Shown: positions 54,676 through 62,454 of the stretch, one piece after another | How positions within the stretch are numbered: position 1 is the first letter of the stretch | Layout: the number at the start of each line of letters is the position of its first letter | Position numbers and translations under genes: made by a program | The notes under the pieces: model-generated | Told to the model about the DNA's origin: nothing | The model's input: only the letters and a program-made list of their open reading frames with translations | Databases searched by the model: none | Origin: an uncultured Armatimonadota bacterium | GTDB taxonomy: Bacteria > Armatimonadota > Fimbriimonadia > Fimbriimonadales > Fimbriimonadaceae | Reading direction: 5' to 3' | NCBI GenBank assembly: GCA_903927025.1 | Contig: CAIYLG010000037.1 | Coordinates: forward strand, 1 to 64,000 | Length of the DNA: 64,000 nucleotides

Positions 54676-55063
54676 CCTACGTCTGCTCATTGACACCAAT
54701 GTCTTCATCTGGTCTGCCGTAGAGCCCAAGCGCCTGAGTGCGGCGGCGGCAACGGTCCTCATGGATCCAGATATTTTTCGAACCGTCAGCGTGGTGTCAG
54801 TTTGGGAAATGCAGATCAAGTACGCCGTGGGCAAGCTGCCTCTAAAGGAGAGCGCCGAACGCACGGCCGCGCGGTTTGCGCGCCAATTGAGAGCAGACTT
54901 CCTAGCCCCCAGCCTCGAACACGTTGCTGAGCTTGAGCGGTTGCCGCGTATACACGATGATCCGTTTGATCGGATGCTCATCGCCCAAGCCGTTACGGAG
55001 GGGCTCACGATAGTGACGCCTGATCCTGCGTTCGCGGGATATCCTGTTTCGATTCTTTGGTAG
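54665..55063 (+). CDS. PIN-domain ribonuclease toxin (VapC-like)
   Basis: A 132-residue PIN nuclease. Active-site acids are in place: D10 (LLIDTNVFIW), E48 (SVWEMQIKYAVGKL), D102 (DDPFDRMLIAQA) and D120 (TIVTPDPAF), coordinating the metal ions needed for RNA cleavage. The WEMQIK and HDDPFDRML segments mark the subgroup that pairs with Phd antitoxins. Translation is coupled to the antitoxin through an 11-base overlap. The RNA target cannot be predicted. A hairpin follows the stop. Confidence 0.9.
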   Translation: MANSLRLLIDTNVFIWSAVEPKRLSAAAATVLMDPDIFRTVSVVSVWEMQIKYAVGKLPLKESAERTAARFARQLRADFLAPSLEHVAELERLPRIHDDPFDRMLIAQAVTEGLTIVTPDPAFAGYPVSILW

Positions 55064-55079
55064 GTGCGCGGCGCTCATT

Positions 55080-55105
55080 CGCCTGGACCGATGTCAGTCC
55101 AGGCG
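55080..55105. terminator. Hairpin between the toxin gene and the convergent VPS10/BNR gene
   Basis: A perfect 9-bp stem, CGCCTGGAC (55080-55088) with GTCCAGGCG (55097-55105), and an 8-base loop. It is followed by only a weakly T-rich stretch (CAATCCTTATT). It probably ends both convergent transcripts. Confidence 0.6.
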
Positions 55106-55114
55106 CAATCCTTA

Positions 55115-58105
55115 TTACAGTTTCGTGGCGCTCAATTTAGCAACCCGAGACTTGAGGTCGCGGAAAGCCTCAATCGCACCGGTGCTAGGCGCGGCAGGTG
55201 CACTTTCGACTGCTCCCAGCACGCCGTTCAGCCCGTCGAGGATCGTGCGGAGGCTTCCCTGGTCGGTCGCGGCAGTTCCGCCTTCGTCTGGGGTCCCTGT
55301 TCCACCCGCGCCAAGGATGGAACTGATCCGCTTGCGTACAACTGAACTTTTCTCGGATTTTAGGCGCTTCTCTAGGCGAGTCCGGAGCAGAGTGGCGACT
55401 TGGATCTCATCCTGAACCGAGAGTGCAAACTCATACTGCCGGTGCAGATCGGAAGGTGAAGCTGCGATTCTTGGATCCTTAACGACATCGAACGTCTGTC
55501 GCGCCACGAATCCGTCTGCCTTAAGCACCACCGAATATCGGTCTGGCGGTACGGCGATGCCTCCATCCGTCTTCGTCTTGAAGTTCCAGATCCATCGATG
55601 GCCGCCTTCAGACGTGGGAAGGGAGGTCCCAGGCTGGACCCAGTAGGCCGGGATGTCCAACTGGTTGAGATCAACCTTAGCCACCCGATCGGAACTCGAG
55701 TAGGTGCGCAAAACCTTCCCCGTGCCATCTTCAATCGTCAGCACAGCCTTCGTGACGGAATGCGGCAGCACGTAATCGAAGAGGGCGCCCCAGGGTGCGT
55801 TTTCTCCTTGCGGTTCCTCTGGTGGGAGAGGCGTGCCTTCGTCGAAAGCTCCGAATCCAAACGTGCCGGCACGTTGGAACATCACCGCCTGGGAAGGTTT
55901 GAAGAGTTTGGCTTTGAGTTGACTGTCTTGACTCTGCCTCAGCGGCGACACGTCATCAAGAATCCAAATGGATCGTCCGTGAGTCGCAATGACGACATCA
56001 TCGCCACCGAAGGCAACATCACGAACCGAGGCAGTTGGAAGGTTCAACTTCAGAGAATTCCAATGCTCTCCATCATCGAGTGAGTAGTAGATGCCCCAAT
56101 CCGTTCCAGCGTAGAGAAGCCCCTGTCGCTTTGGGTCTTCCCGGACGACATTGACGAATTCAGTCCCTGGAATTCCATTTGTGATTCGCTTCCAGTGGTG
56201 TCCGAAATCGCGAGTTCGATAGATGTATGGCGTGTCGTCGTCGACTCGGTGACGATCGATACAGATGTACGCCGTCCCAGCATCAAAGTGGGAGGCATCG
56301 ATTAATGCCACCTTGCTCCATGGTCCCAAATCGGGTGGGCTCACATTCTGCCAGTGCTTGCCGTCGTCTTGAGTCAGCCATAGGAGCCCATCGTCGGTGC
56401 CAGCCCATAGCTGGGGAGCCTTGATGGGGGATGGCGCCACCCAGAAGACGACTCCTCGCTGGGTCTGACCGTCATTGTCGGCGACGGTTGCGGCGTCCAG
56501 AGTCTTTGGAACCCTTGTGGTCGGCCTGGTGAGATCAGGGCTGATCGTCTCCCAAGATTGGCCGCCGTTTACGGATTTGAATACCTTCTGGTGGCTTGTG
56601 TAGAGCGCTTTAGGATTTGCCGGCGAGAAGACGATTGGCTGGGTCCACTCACTGCGCCACGCCGTATCAACTTTCCCCAATGTTGGGTCAATGTTCTGCT
56701 CCCATCCTGTCTCAAACTGTTCTCGGCTTCCTGAACTGGAGTAGAGCAGGCCAGGGTGACGCGGGTCGGGAGCGATGGTTCCACTCTCTCCACCGGCATC
56801 CATCGGTCGCTGATACAGCGAGCTGATTCCAGTGTGGATTGTTCGGCTGGGAACCGCTATAGCCCCAGAATCCTGTTGGGCAGCATAGATCCAGTAGGGG
56901 AATCGGTTGTCTGTGACTACGTGATAAAGTTGAGCGGTTGGCTGGTTGTACCAAGAACTCCATGAGGTCCCGGCATCGACGCTGACGATAACGCCTTGGT
57001 CGCTGCCGATGATCATGTGGCTTGGCCACTCGGGCGAAATCCAGCAGGAGTGGTAGTCATCTCCACCGGGTGCTCCCTTAAATGGGATAAAGTGCTTTCC
57101 GCCATCGGTCGAACGGTACGCCGATGTGTTCATAACGTATACCGTGTTGGCATCCTTAGGGTCCGCCGTGATCCCGCCGAAATACCAGCCCCTCATCCAA
57201 ATTCGAGGCTCTCCGTCCGTGTGGGTCCAAGTTTTGCCACTATCGTTGGAGCGATAGATTCCGCCGTCTTTGAAGTTGTTGGTGTCAACGAAAGCGTAAA
57301 CAACTTTCGAGTCCACCGGGGAGACGGCAACGCTGGTCTTTCCTACGAAGCTGGGAAAGCCGCCCCCCGAGATCTTGGCCCACGTTTTTCCCGCATCCGC
57401 CGATCGGTAGAGGCCGCTGCCAGGACCGTTGCTCGGTGGGTAGTAGCTCCAAGGTGGCCTCTTGGTTTGCCACATAGAGGCATAAATGACATCTGAATCG
57501 TTTGGATCCATCGCTAGCTCTGCAGCGCCGGTGTCGGCGTCGGTGTATAGCGACTTTGTCCAGGACTTTCCGCCGTTTGTTGACTTGAATACACCACGCT
57601 GGGTGCTTGGGCCATATTGATGACCCAGAGCTGCGACATAAACAATATCGGGGTCACCCGGATCGACGATGATTCTGCCAATCTGTCGGCTGTCGTCCAG
57701 GCCAAGGTGCTTCCAGGTTTTTCCAGCGTCGGTTGACTTGTAGACGCCATGGCCGTGCTGAATATCGTTGCGCATATCCGCTTCGCCGGCCCCGATGTAG
57801 ATGGTGCTGGGATCGCTGGGTGCGACACAAATTGCTCCGATGGAAGCGTCGGGGAGAGTTTCTGAAATCGGATTCCAGGTTCTCCCTGAGTTCTGGCTCT
57901 TCCAGACGCCTCCGCCTACGGCTCCGAAATAGAACGTGTCCGGTTGCCCAGGCACTCCCGTAACCGCAAGGGCGCGTCCTGCCCGGAACGGACCTGCGAG
58001 TCTCCAGCGAAGTCCGGAAAACGCAGACGGGGTGGTATCGGCTTTGCTGGGTGCAGATGCAGCAAAAGCCATGCAGACCGCAGCACAGGTCAGGAAGAAG
58101 CGCAT
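55115..58105 (-). CDS. Secreted VPS10/sortilin-like BNR-repeat protein
   Basis: A 996-residue protein from the ATG at 58105. This start is chosen because it gives a clean signal peptide (FFLTCAAVCMAFAASAPSKA) and has a TAGACT box 7 bases upstream. Residues ~30-700 are propeller blades with at least ten Asp-box or BNR loops (STDAGKTWK, STNGGKSWT, SADAGKTWA, SNDSGKTWT, TRDFGHHWK, SLDDGEHWN). The set matches the roughly 1000-residue VPS10-like family annotated as glycosyl hydrolase in several soil phyla, though catalysis has not been established. The C-terminal ~250 residues hold a beta-sandwich and a helical tail rich in lysine and serine. Likely binds proteins or glycans outside the cell. Confidence 0.82.
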   Translation of the reverse strand: MRFFLTCAAVCMAFAASAPSKADTTPSAFSGLRWRLAGPFRAGRALAVTGVPGQPDTFYFGAVGGGVWKSQNSGRTWNPISETLPDASIGAICVAPSDPSTIYIGAGEADMRNDIQHGHGVYKSTDAGKTWKHLGLDDSRQIGRIIVDPGDPDIVYVAALGHQYGPSTQRGVFKSTNGGKSWTKSLYTDADTGAAELAMDPNDSDVIYASMWQTKRPPWSYYPPSNGPGSGLYRSADAGKTWAKISGGGFPSFVGKTSVAVSPVDSKVVYAFVDTNNFKDGGIYRSNDSGKTWTHTDGEPRIWMRGWYFGGITADPKDANTVYVMNTSAYRSTDGGKHFIPFKGAPGGDDYHSCWISPEWPSHMIIGSDQGVIVSVDAGTSWSSWYNQPTAQLYHVVTDNRFPYWIYAAQQDSGAIAVPSRTIHTGISSLYQRPMDAGGESGTIAPDPRHPGLLYSSSGSREQFETGWEQNIDPTLGKVDTAWRSEWTQPIVFSPANPKALYTSHQKVFKSVNGGQSWETISPDLTRPTTRVPKTLDAATVADNDGQTQRGVVFWVAPSPIKAPQLWAGTDDGLLWLTQDDGKHWQNVSPPDLGPWSKVALIDASHFDAGTAYICIDRHRVDDDTPYIYRTRDFGHHWKRITNGIPGTEFVNVVREDPKRQGLLYAGTDWGIYYSLDDGEHWNSLKLNLPTASVRDVAFGGDDVVIATHGRSIWILDDVSPLRQSQDSQLKAKLFKPSQAVMFQRAGTFGFGAFDEGTPLPPEEPQGENAPWGALFDYVLPHSVTKAVLTIEDGTGKVLRTYSSSDRVAKVDLNQLDIPAYWVQPGTSLPTSEGGHRWIWNFKTKTDGGIAVPPDRYSVVLKADGFVARQTFDVVKDPRIAASPSDLHRQYEFALSVQDEIQVATLLRTRLEKRLKSEKSSVVRKRISSILGAGGTGTPDEGGTAATDQGSLRTILDGLNGVLGAVESAPAAPSTGAIEAFRDLKSRVAKLSATKL

Positions 58106-58112
58106 GCCCAGA

Positions 58113-58118
58113 AGTCTA
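58113..58118 (-). promoter_or_regulatory. Putative -10 box (TAGACT) of the VPS10/BNR gene
   Basis: On the minus strand TAGACT ends 7 bases before the ATG at 58105. No ribosome-binding site is present. It supports this start over the longer frame reaching 58213. Confidence 0.4.
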
Positions 58119-58290
58119 ACCGTACTGGCAAATCTTTTATAGGGTGTAGAAACAAATCGATGCAGAGCCGCATCTGATCTTGGGAGTGAACCTGGTGAGC
58201 TTGCGGGTCCCAACTTTGAAACCCAATGTCATCAGTGTCGTACCATAGCCATTGAGCCCAGGGACAGGTTCAGTGTCGGAGGAGATTGAG

Positions 58291-59418
58291 ATGACAAAGA
58301 AAGCGCTAATTACAATGACGTCGGCGATTGGATTCGCCGCTGTGTCCATGGCTTCCATGACGACCCAGCAGGCGCCGATCCTTTTGCAGAGCTTCAAGGA
58401 CAGCGATGGTGGTTGGATGGCTTTTGGCGGGGCTGCCAAAACATCTGTCAGCCATGAGCCAGAACTGACTCAGGCATCTGCGGGTGCCCTTCGCTTTGAC
58501 TACACGATTTCAAAGGGTGACTTCAACGGCCTCTATCTCCCTGTGACGATTGGCAGTTGGGAGAAAGCGAAGTCAGTCAAGTTCCGAGTTCACTCTGATG
58601 CTCCAACTGTCTTAGTTGTGGCGCTCCAAAAGCAAGATGGCGGGCGCTTTGTCTCGATGGTGAGCACACCAAAGGGGCTCTGGCAGACTGTTGAGTTGTC
58701 TACTTCCGACTTCATCCTTTCTCAGGACAAGGATGATCCCAAGGATCCCACAGGGAAACTGGATATGTCAAAGGTGGTCAGCGTGGGCATCGCGGATATC
58801 TCTCAATTCTTCCTGTCAATCGACAACCCCGTCCTGTCGGGGCTATTTGACGTAAAGAAAGGGGAGCACCGGCTGTATGTGGACAGCTTCACGGTTGGTT
58901 CAGAATCGATTCCTTCCGGGTTTGTCAGTCAAGGCGACGACGTGCTCATCGACACCCTGACCCATCCTCAGGTTTCTTGGATCGGTCTTGGCGGGATGAA
59001 GATCGTCCGAGCGACAGAACCTCCACTATCTGGAGCCGCGATTCGAGCGGATTACCACCAGACGCCAGGAAAGCCGTCTATTCTTAGTCGCTCCGTGCCG
59101 TCTTGGGTGCTTATCGGAGCCAAGTCTCTTACATTTGATGTTGCCAGCGCCAAGCCAGCAAAACTTGTGGTGCAGCTCGAGCAAGTGGATGGCGGCAAAT
59201 ATAATGCGGTTGTTGATTTACCCGGCGGTTCCATTTTGACGAAGGTCAAGCTCCCACTGAGCGACTTCAAGCGATCCGACGATGCAACGGACAACGACAC
59301 CAAAGTTCACCCAGCTCTACTCAAGAGTCTGATGATCATGGATGCCAGTGGAATGTTGGAGCAGGCAAATTCCGACAATACGCTGTGGGTCAACCACATC
59401 GCAGGCTCCGGCTCCTAA
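58291..59418 (+). CDS. Secreted protein with two tandem jelly-roll (CIA30/CBM-like) domains
   Basis: A 375-residue protein from the ATG at 58291, which has GGAGGA seven bases upstream. The signal peptide is KALITMTSAIGFAAVSMA. Two similar beta-sandwich domains follow: ~25-205 (QSFKDSDGGWMAFGG…, ending with LYVDSFTVGS) and ~210-375 (IDTLTHPQVSWIGLGG…, ending with LWVNHIAGSG). Each has a W-x-x-[FL]-G-G turn, a KSVKFRVHSD- or KSLTFDVAS-type strand and a W-x-x-V-x-L-S-x-x-[DF]-F-type strand, like galactose-binding-like CIA30 or CBM11 domains. Carbohydrate binding is inferred. No catalytic domain is present. A strong terminator follows. Confidence 0.65.
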   Translation: MTKKALITMTSAIGFAAVSMASMTTQQAPILLQSFKDSDGGWMAFGGAAKTSVSHEPELTQASAGALRFDYTISKGDFNGLYLPVTIGSWEKAKSVKFRVHSDAPTVLVVALQKQDGGRFVSMVSTPKGLWQTVELSTSDFILSQDKDDPKDPTGKLDMSKVVSVGIADISQFFLSIDNPVLSGLFDVKKGEHRLYVDSFTVGSESIPSGFVSQGDDVLIDTLTHPQVSWIGLGGMKIVRATEPPLSGAAIRADYHQTPGKPSILSRSVPSWVLIGAKSLTFDVASAKPAKLVVQLEQVDGGKYNAVVDLPGGSILTKVKLPLSDFKRSDDATDNDTKVHPALLKSLMIMDASGMLEQANSDNTLWVNHIAGSGS

Positions 59419-59462
59419 ACTTCCTTCCAGGATTCCTGTCGACACGCGACAAGGATTGCTTC

Positions 59463-59524
59463 AATCAGCCTTCAACCCGAATCTCCAGCCGGACTGGAGA
59501 CACTGGGTCGAAGGCTGATTTTTT
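59463..59524 (+). terminator. Rho-independent terminator after the jelly-roll protein gene
   Basis: An 11-bp outer stem (59463-59473 with 59510-59520) encloses a smaller 6-bp hairpin (59483-59488 with 59494-59499). It is followed by TTTTATTG. Confidence 0.8.
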
Positions 59525-59757
59525 ATTGACAACGGTGCACCCAATTTGCTTCTGAGCCTCTACAGACTTTAGAGGGAGTTGGTTAACGGTGCTTGTTCAG
59601 CATCACTACAGCCGTTACCAAGAGCGGTTAATCGGTTGAATGAGAAAAATTCAACTCCGCACATGCGGCGAGCGCGGTAGATTGTGTCTCTGATGCAAAG
59701 AGGCGTTGTGTGGTGCTCGCGGCGAGCGGCTTTGTGTTTCATGAGCCGAGGTTCGGC

Positions 59758-61386
59758 ATGATCGCAGAACGTCCTAAGACTCGGTATCGCTGGACCGTTT
59801 GTGCCCTCGTCTTCTTTGCGATGACGGTCAACTACCTGGACCGTCAGATGTTTTCTCTGTTGGTGCCCTTCTTTGAGAACGATCTCAAGCTCGGGCCAAC
59901 GGATCTTGCTCTCATTAACGTCAGCTTTATCCTTCCGTACGGCATGGCGATGCTGTTCGTAGGGAGGTTCATTGATCGAGTTGGAATCAAAATCGGGCTG
60001 GCGACGGCCTACATCGTCTGGACCGCAGCCTCCATCGCACATGCACTGGTCAACAGCCTGTATGGATTCATGGGGATGCGCTTTGTCCTAGGGATCGGTG
60101 AATCCGGGATGTACCCGGGCGCAGTCAAAACCATGTCCGATTGGTTTCCGACCCGGGAAAGGTCCATTGCGAACGGAGTGTTCAACGCGGGTGCGAATCT
60201 GGGTGCGATTCTGGCGCCTCTGCTTGGAGTGGCGATCGCCACGAAATGGGGATGGCGGGCCAGCTTCGTTTCACTAGGCGTTATCGGAGCGGTTTGGCTG
60301 GTCTTTTGGAAGCTGATGTACAAGGGACCGGATGAGCACCCCAAGGTGTCTGCATCTGAACTCGAATACATTCGAAGCGATCGCGACGAAGTCACCCCTT
60401 CCATGTCCTACAGTCAACTGTTTGGCATGCGACCCGTGTATGGCCTTGCGATTGCAAAGGCGCTGACGGATGGACCTTGGTGGTTCATCCTTTTGTGGCT
60501 TCCGAAGATCCTGGTCGACCAATTTCACGCTAGCAAACCATTCATGGCGCTGTCGATTCCGGTTGTTTACATCATCGGAGACATCGGTTCGGTGGGAGGG
60601 GGGTGGGCCTCGTCCATCCTGCTTCGCCGAGGCATGACGGTGGGTTCTGCTCGTAAGACGGTGATGTTGATCAGCGCCATCTGCGTCCTGCCCGTTTCCG
60701 GAGTGGGACTCCTCGTTGATCATGCCGCTATCGCCGGTATTCCAAGTGTCTACTGGGCCATCGCCATCCTCGCCCTCGCCGCGGGTGCTCACCAGGGATG
60801 GAGTTCCAATCTCTTTACGCTGATTTCAGACACGGTACCGAAGAGCTCGATGGCGATGGCGGTGGGCGCGATCAACGGCTTCGCTATGGTCGGAGTGTCC
60901 GCCATGCAATTCTTCGTGGGGAGGATGGTCCAGGTGACCAGTTCCTACACGCTGCCTTTCATGGTTGCAGGCACGCTCTATCTGATTGCCCTGGTGATCC
61001 TTCAGGCGATCCTGCCGCATGTTAAGCAGTGGCCGATTGAAAAGAGGGCAGACATGCGCCTAGTCGGTCTCGGGGCTGCCGGATTAATCGCCGCGCTTGG
61101 GTACATGCTCTACGTTACAAATCGTCCCACCTACCTCTCCGTAGATGACTATCTCAAGTTGCGGCCAAACCAAATTCACGCCTCAGCACAGCCAATTCCA
61201 GGGCCTGGTGCGAAGGTTGGCTGGATGGAGGCTAAGTGGTATCAGTGGAAGCTGGATACTGGCGGAGTCAAGACCGAGCTCATCAAGATTGACACCCATG
61301 GGCAGCCATTTGTGGAAGAGAAGGGTGACAAGGCCAGTCACTACGAAGGGCCAGCCTCGGCAAGCATTCCGAAGTTGACGCCTTAA
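59758..61386 (+). CDS. MFS transporter, ACS family (hexuronate ExuT-like), with a C-terminal extension
   Basis: A 542-residue permease from the ATG at 59758 (GAGG seven bases upstream; a longer GTG frame from 59710 is less likely). Twelve membrane segments carry the anion:cation symporter signatures: VNYLDRQMFSLL in TM1, GRFIDRVGIKIG in loop 2-3, RFVLGIGESGMYPGAVKTMSDWFP in pieces across TM4, and GWRASF after TM6. The family imports hexuronates, glucarate and similar acids with H+. Unusually, about 90 residues follow TM12: a probable 13th membrane segment (LGAAGLIAALGYMLYV) and an extracytoplasmic tail with WMEAKWYQWKLD. Its end overlaps the convergent small gene by 4 bases. Confidence 0.88.
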   Translation: MIAERPKTRYRWTVCALVFFAMTVNYLDRQMFSLLVPFFENDLKLGPTDLALINVSFILPYGMAMLFVGRFIDRVGIKIGLATAYIVWTAASIAHALVNSLYGFMGMRFVLGIGESGMYPGAVKTMSDWFPTRERSIANGVFNAGANLGAILAPLLGVAIATKWGWRASFVSLGVIGAVWLVFWKLMYKGPDEHPKVSASELEYIRSDRDEVTPSMSYSQLFGMRPVYGLAIAKALTDGPWWFILLWLPKILVDQFHASKPFMALSIPVVYIIGDIGSVGGGWASSILLRRGMTVGSARKTVMLISAICVLPVSGVGLLVDHAAIAGIPSVYWAIAILALAAGAHQGWSSNLFTLISDTVPKSSMAMAVGAINGFAMVGVSAMQFFVGRMVQVTSSYTLPFMVAGTLYLIALVILQAILPHVKQWPIEKRADMRLVGLGAAGLIAALGYMLYVTNRPTYLSVDDYLKLRPNQIHASAQPIPGPGAKVGWMEAKWYQWKLDTGGVKTELIKIDTHGQPFVEEKGDKASHYEGPASASIPKLTP

Positions 61387-61589
61387 CGTTTCGAGGCTCG
61401 GACCACGTTCTCGACGAGCAGGATGGCGAGGCCGAGAAACAGGAGCGGTGCCCGCAAATTCTCGGGGGCATGAAGGGCGGGAACGATGAATATCGTGACC
61501 AGCAGCCAAACGACGATCCCGATCGCAAGGCTCCCATCCTCTACGAACAGTCCATAGACTTCCTGAAGTGCTTCTAAAGCGGCTTTCAT
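61383..61589 (-). CDS. Small membrane protein coupled to the COG4280-like gene
   Basis: A 68-residue protein with two membrane segments (about IAIGIVVWLLVTIFIVPALH, in which the first residues are the end of the previous helix, and APLLFLGLAILLVENVV). Its ATG at 61589 overlaps the stop of the 61586 gene (ATGA), so the two are co-translated. A longer start at 61700 would overlap that gene out of frame and adds a non-protein-like N-terminus. The family is not recognised. It may be an accessory subunit of the larger membrane protein. Confidence 0.6.
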   Translation of the reverse strand: MKAALEALQEVYGLFVEDGSLAIGIVVWLLVTIFIVPALHAPENLRAPLLFLGLAILLVENVVRASKR

Positions 61590-62341
61590 TTGGTTTGCAC
61601 CTTGTCCAAGTGACCAGCCTTGATCGCAGCAACGCTTGTCAGGGAAATAGTGAGAAAGGCGAAGGCGAGACCAATCAGTGAAAGATCGTCGCCCGGCCAT
61701 TGCATCTTAAGTCCTTCGCCCACCCAGAAGACGCCAAACGAAGAAAGCATGACGCCGACGGCGAACTTCAACGTGTTCTCGGGCACCTTGGAGAGCGGTT
61801 TGTGGATCACGAGACCGAGCAGGACCACTACGAGCCCAGCCGCTGCCGCACCGAGGCTTGCCGGGATCAGCATGTGCCCGACGGATCCCGTGGCGATCAC
61901 GATGAATACAACCTCGAGTCCCTCAAGGACAACGGCTTTGAATGTGGTTACGAGACCGACCCAATCGGCATGAGCCTTGTCCTTGACTCCGTCACCTGAC
62001 TCAAGCTTCCTTTTCTGTTTGAGAAAAATCGCGTCCTCGTCGTGGAGACCGATGATGCCTGCGCCTCTGAGGATCGCCTTTCTGAGCCACCTCATTCCGA
62101 ACAAAAGCAGGAGGATTCCGACCGTGAGCTGCAGCGCCGCTATCGGGATGCGCTGGAGTGCGGGTCCGAACGCGACCACCAATACGGTTAGGAAGCCGAC
62201 CCCGTAAAGGGTTCCTAAGATTGCAGGGCGCCATCCTCGAACAGTGCCGACTGCAAGAATAATCGTCAGTGCTTCAACAAATTCGACAAGTGAAGCCAAG
62301 AAGGAAGCCGTAACTGACGGTGCGAAATGTGCCCAATCCAT
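61586..62341 (-). CDS. COG4280-like integral membrane protein, possible cation permease
   Basis: A 251-residue protein with about seven membrane segments. Two related segments, LVEFVEALTIILAVG (E20, E23) and VVLEGLEVVFIVIATG, each carry a pair of glutamates spaced three apart inside the membrane. This is an internal repeat reminiscent of the R-E-G-L-E motifs of FTR1 iron permeases and of COG4280 proteins. Transport of a divalent cation is a reasonable guess but is not established. A charged cytoplasmic loop (HDEDAIFLKQKRKLESGDG) separates the halves. It is the first gene of a two-gene unit and is divergent from the PSD1 cytochrome gene. Confidence 0.65.
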   Translation of the reverse strand: MDWAHFAPSVTASFLASLVEFVEALTIILAVGTVRGWRPAILGTLYGVGFLTVLVVAFGPALQRIPIAALQLTVGILLLLFGMRWLRKAILRGAGIIGLHDEDAIFLKQKRKLESGDGVKDKAHADWVGLVTTFKAVVLEGLEVVFIVIATGSVGHMLIPASLGAAAAGLVVVLLGLVIHKPLSKVPENTLKFAVGVMLSSFGVFWVGEGLKMQWPGDDLSLIGLAFAFLTISLTSVAAIKAGHLDKVQTK

Positions 62342-62454
62342 TCAGAGGTTCTCACTGAGAAATCCGAAGATTCTCTGCCGTTGCGAACGTATTAAACCGC
62401 AGTTGGACGTCTGAGATTCGGGTGTACACTTTCTTCAGGCTGAATGTTGACCCG

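Noticed and set aside
54178-55008. A 276-residue minus-strand frame over the sulfatase end and toxin-antitoxin genes
   Set aside because: All three sense genes have intact motifs; the antisense frame has no protein-like pattern.
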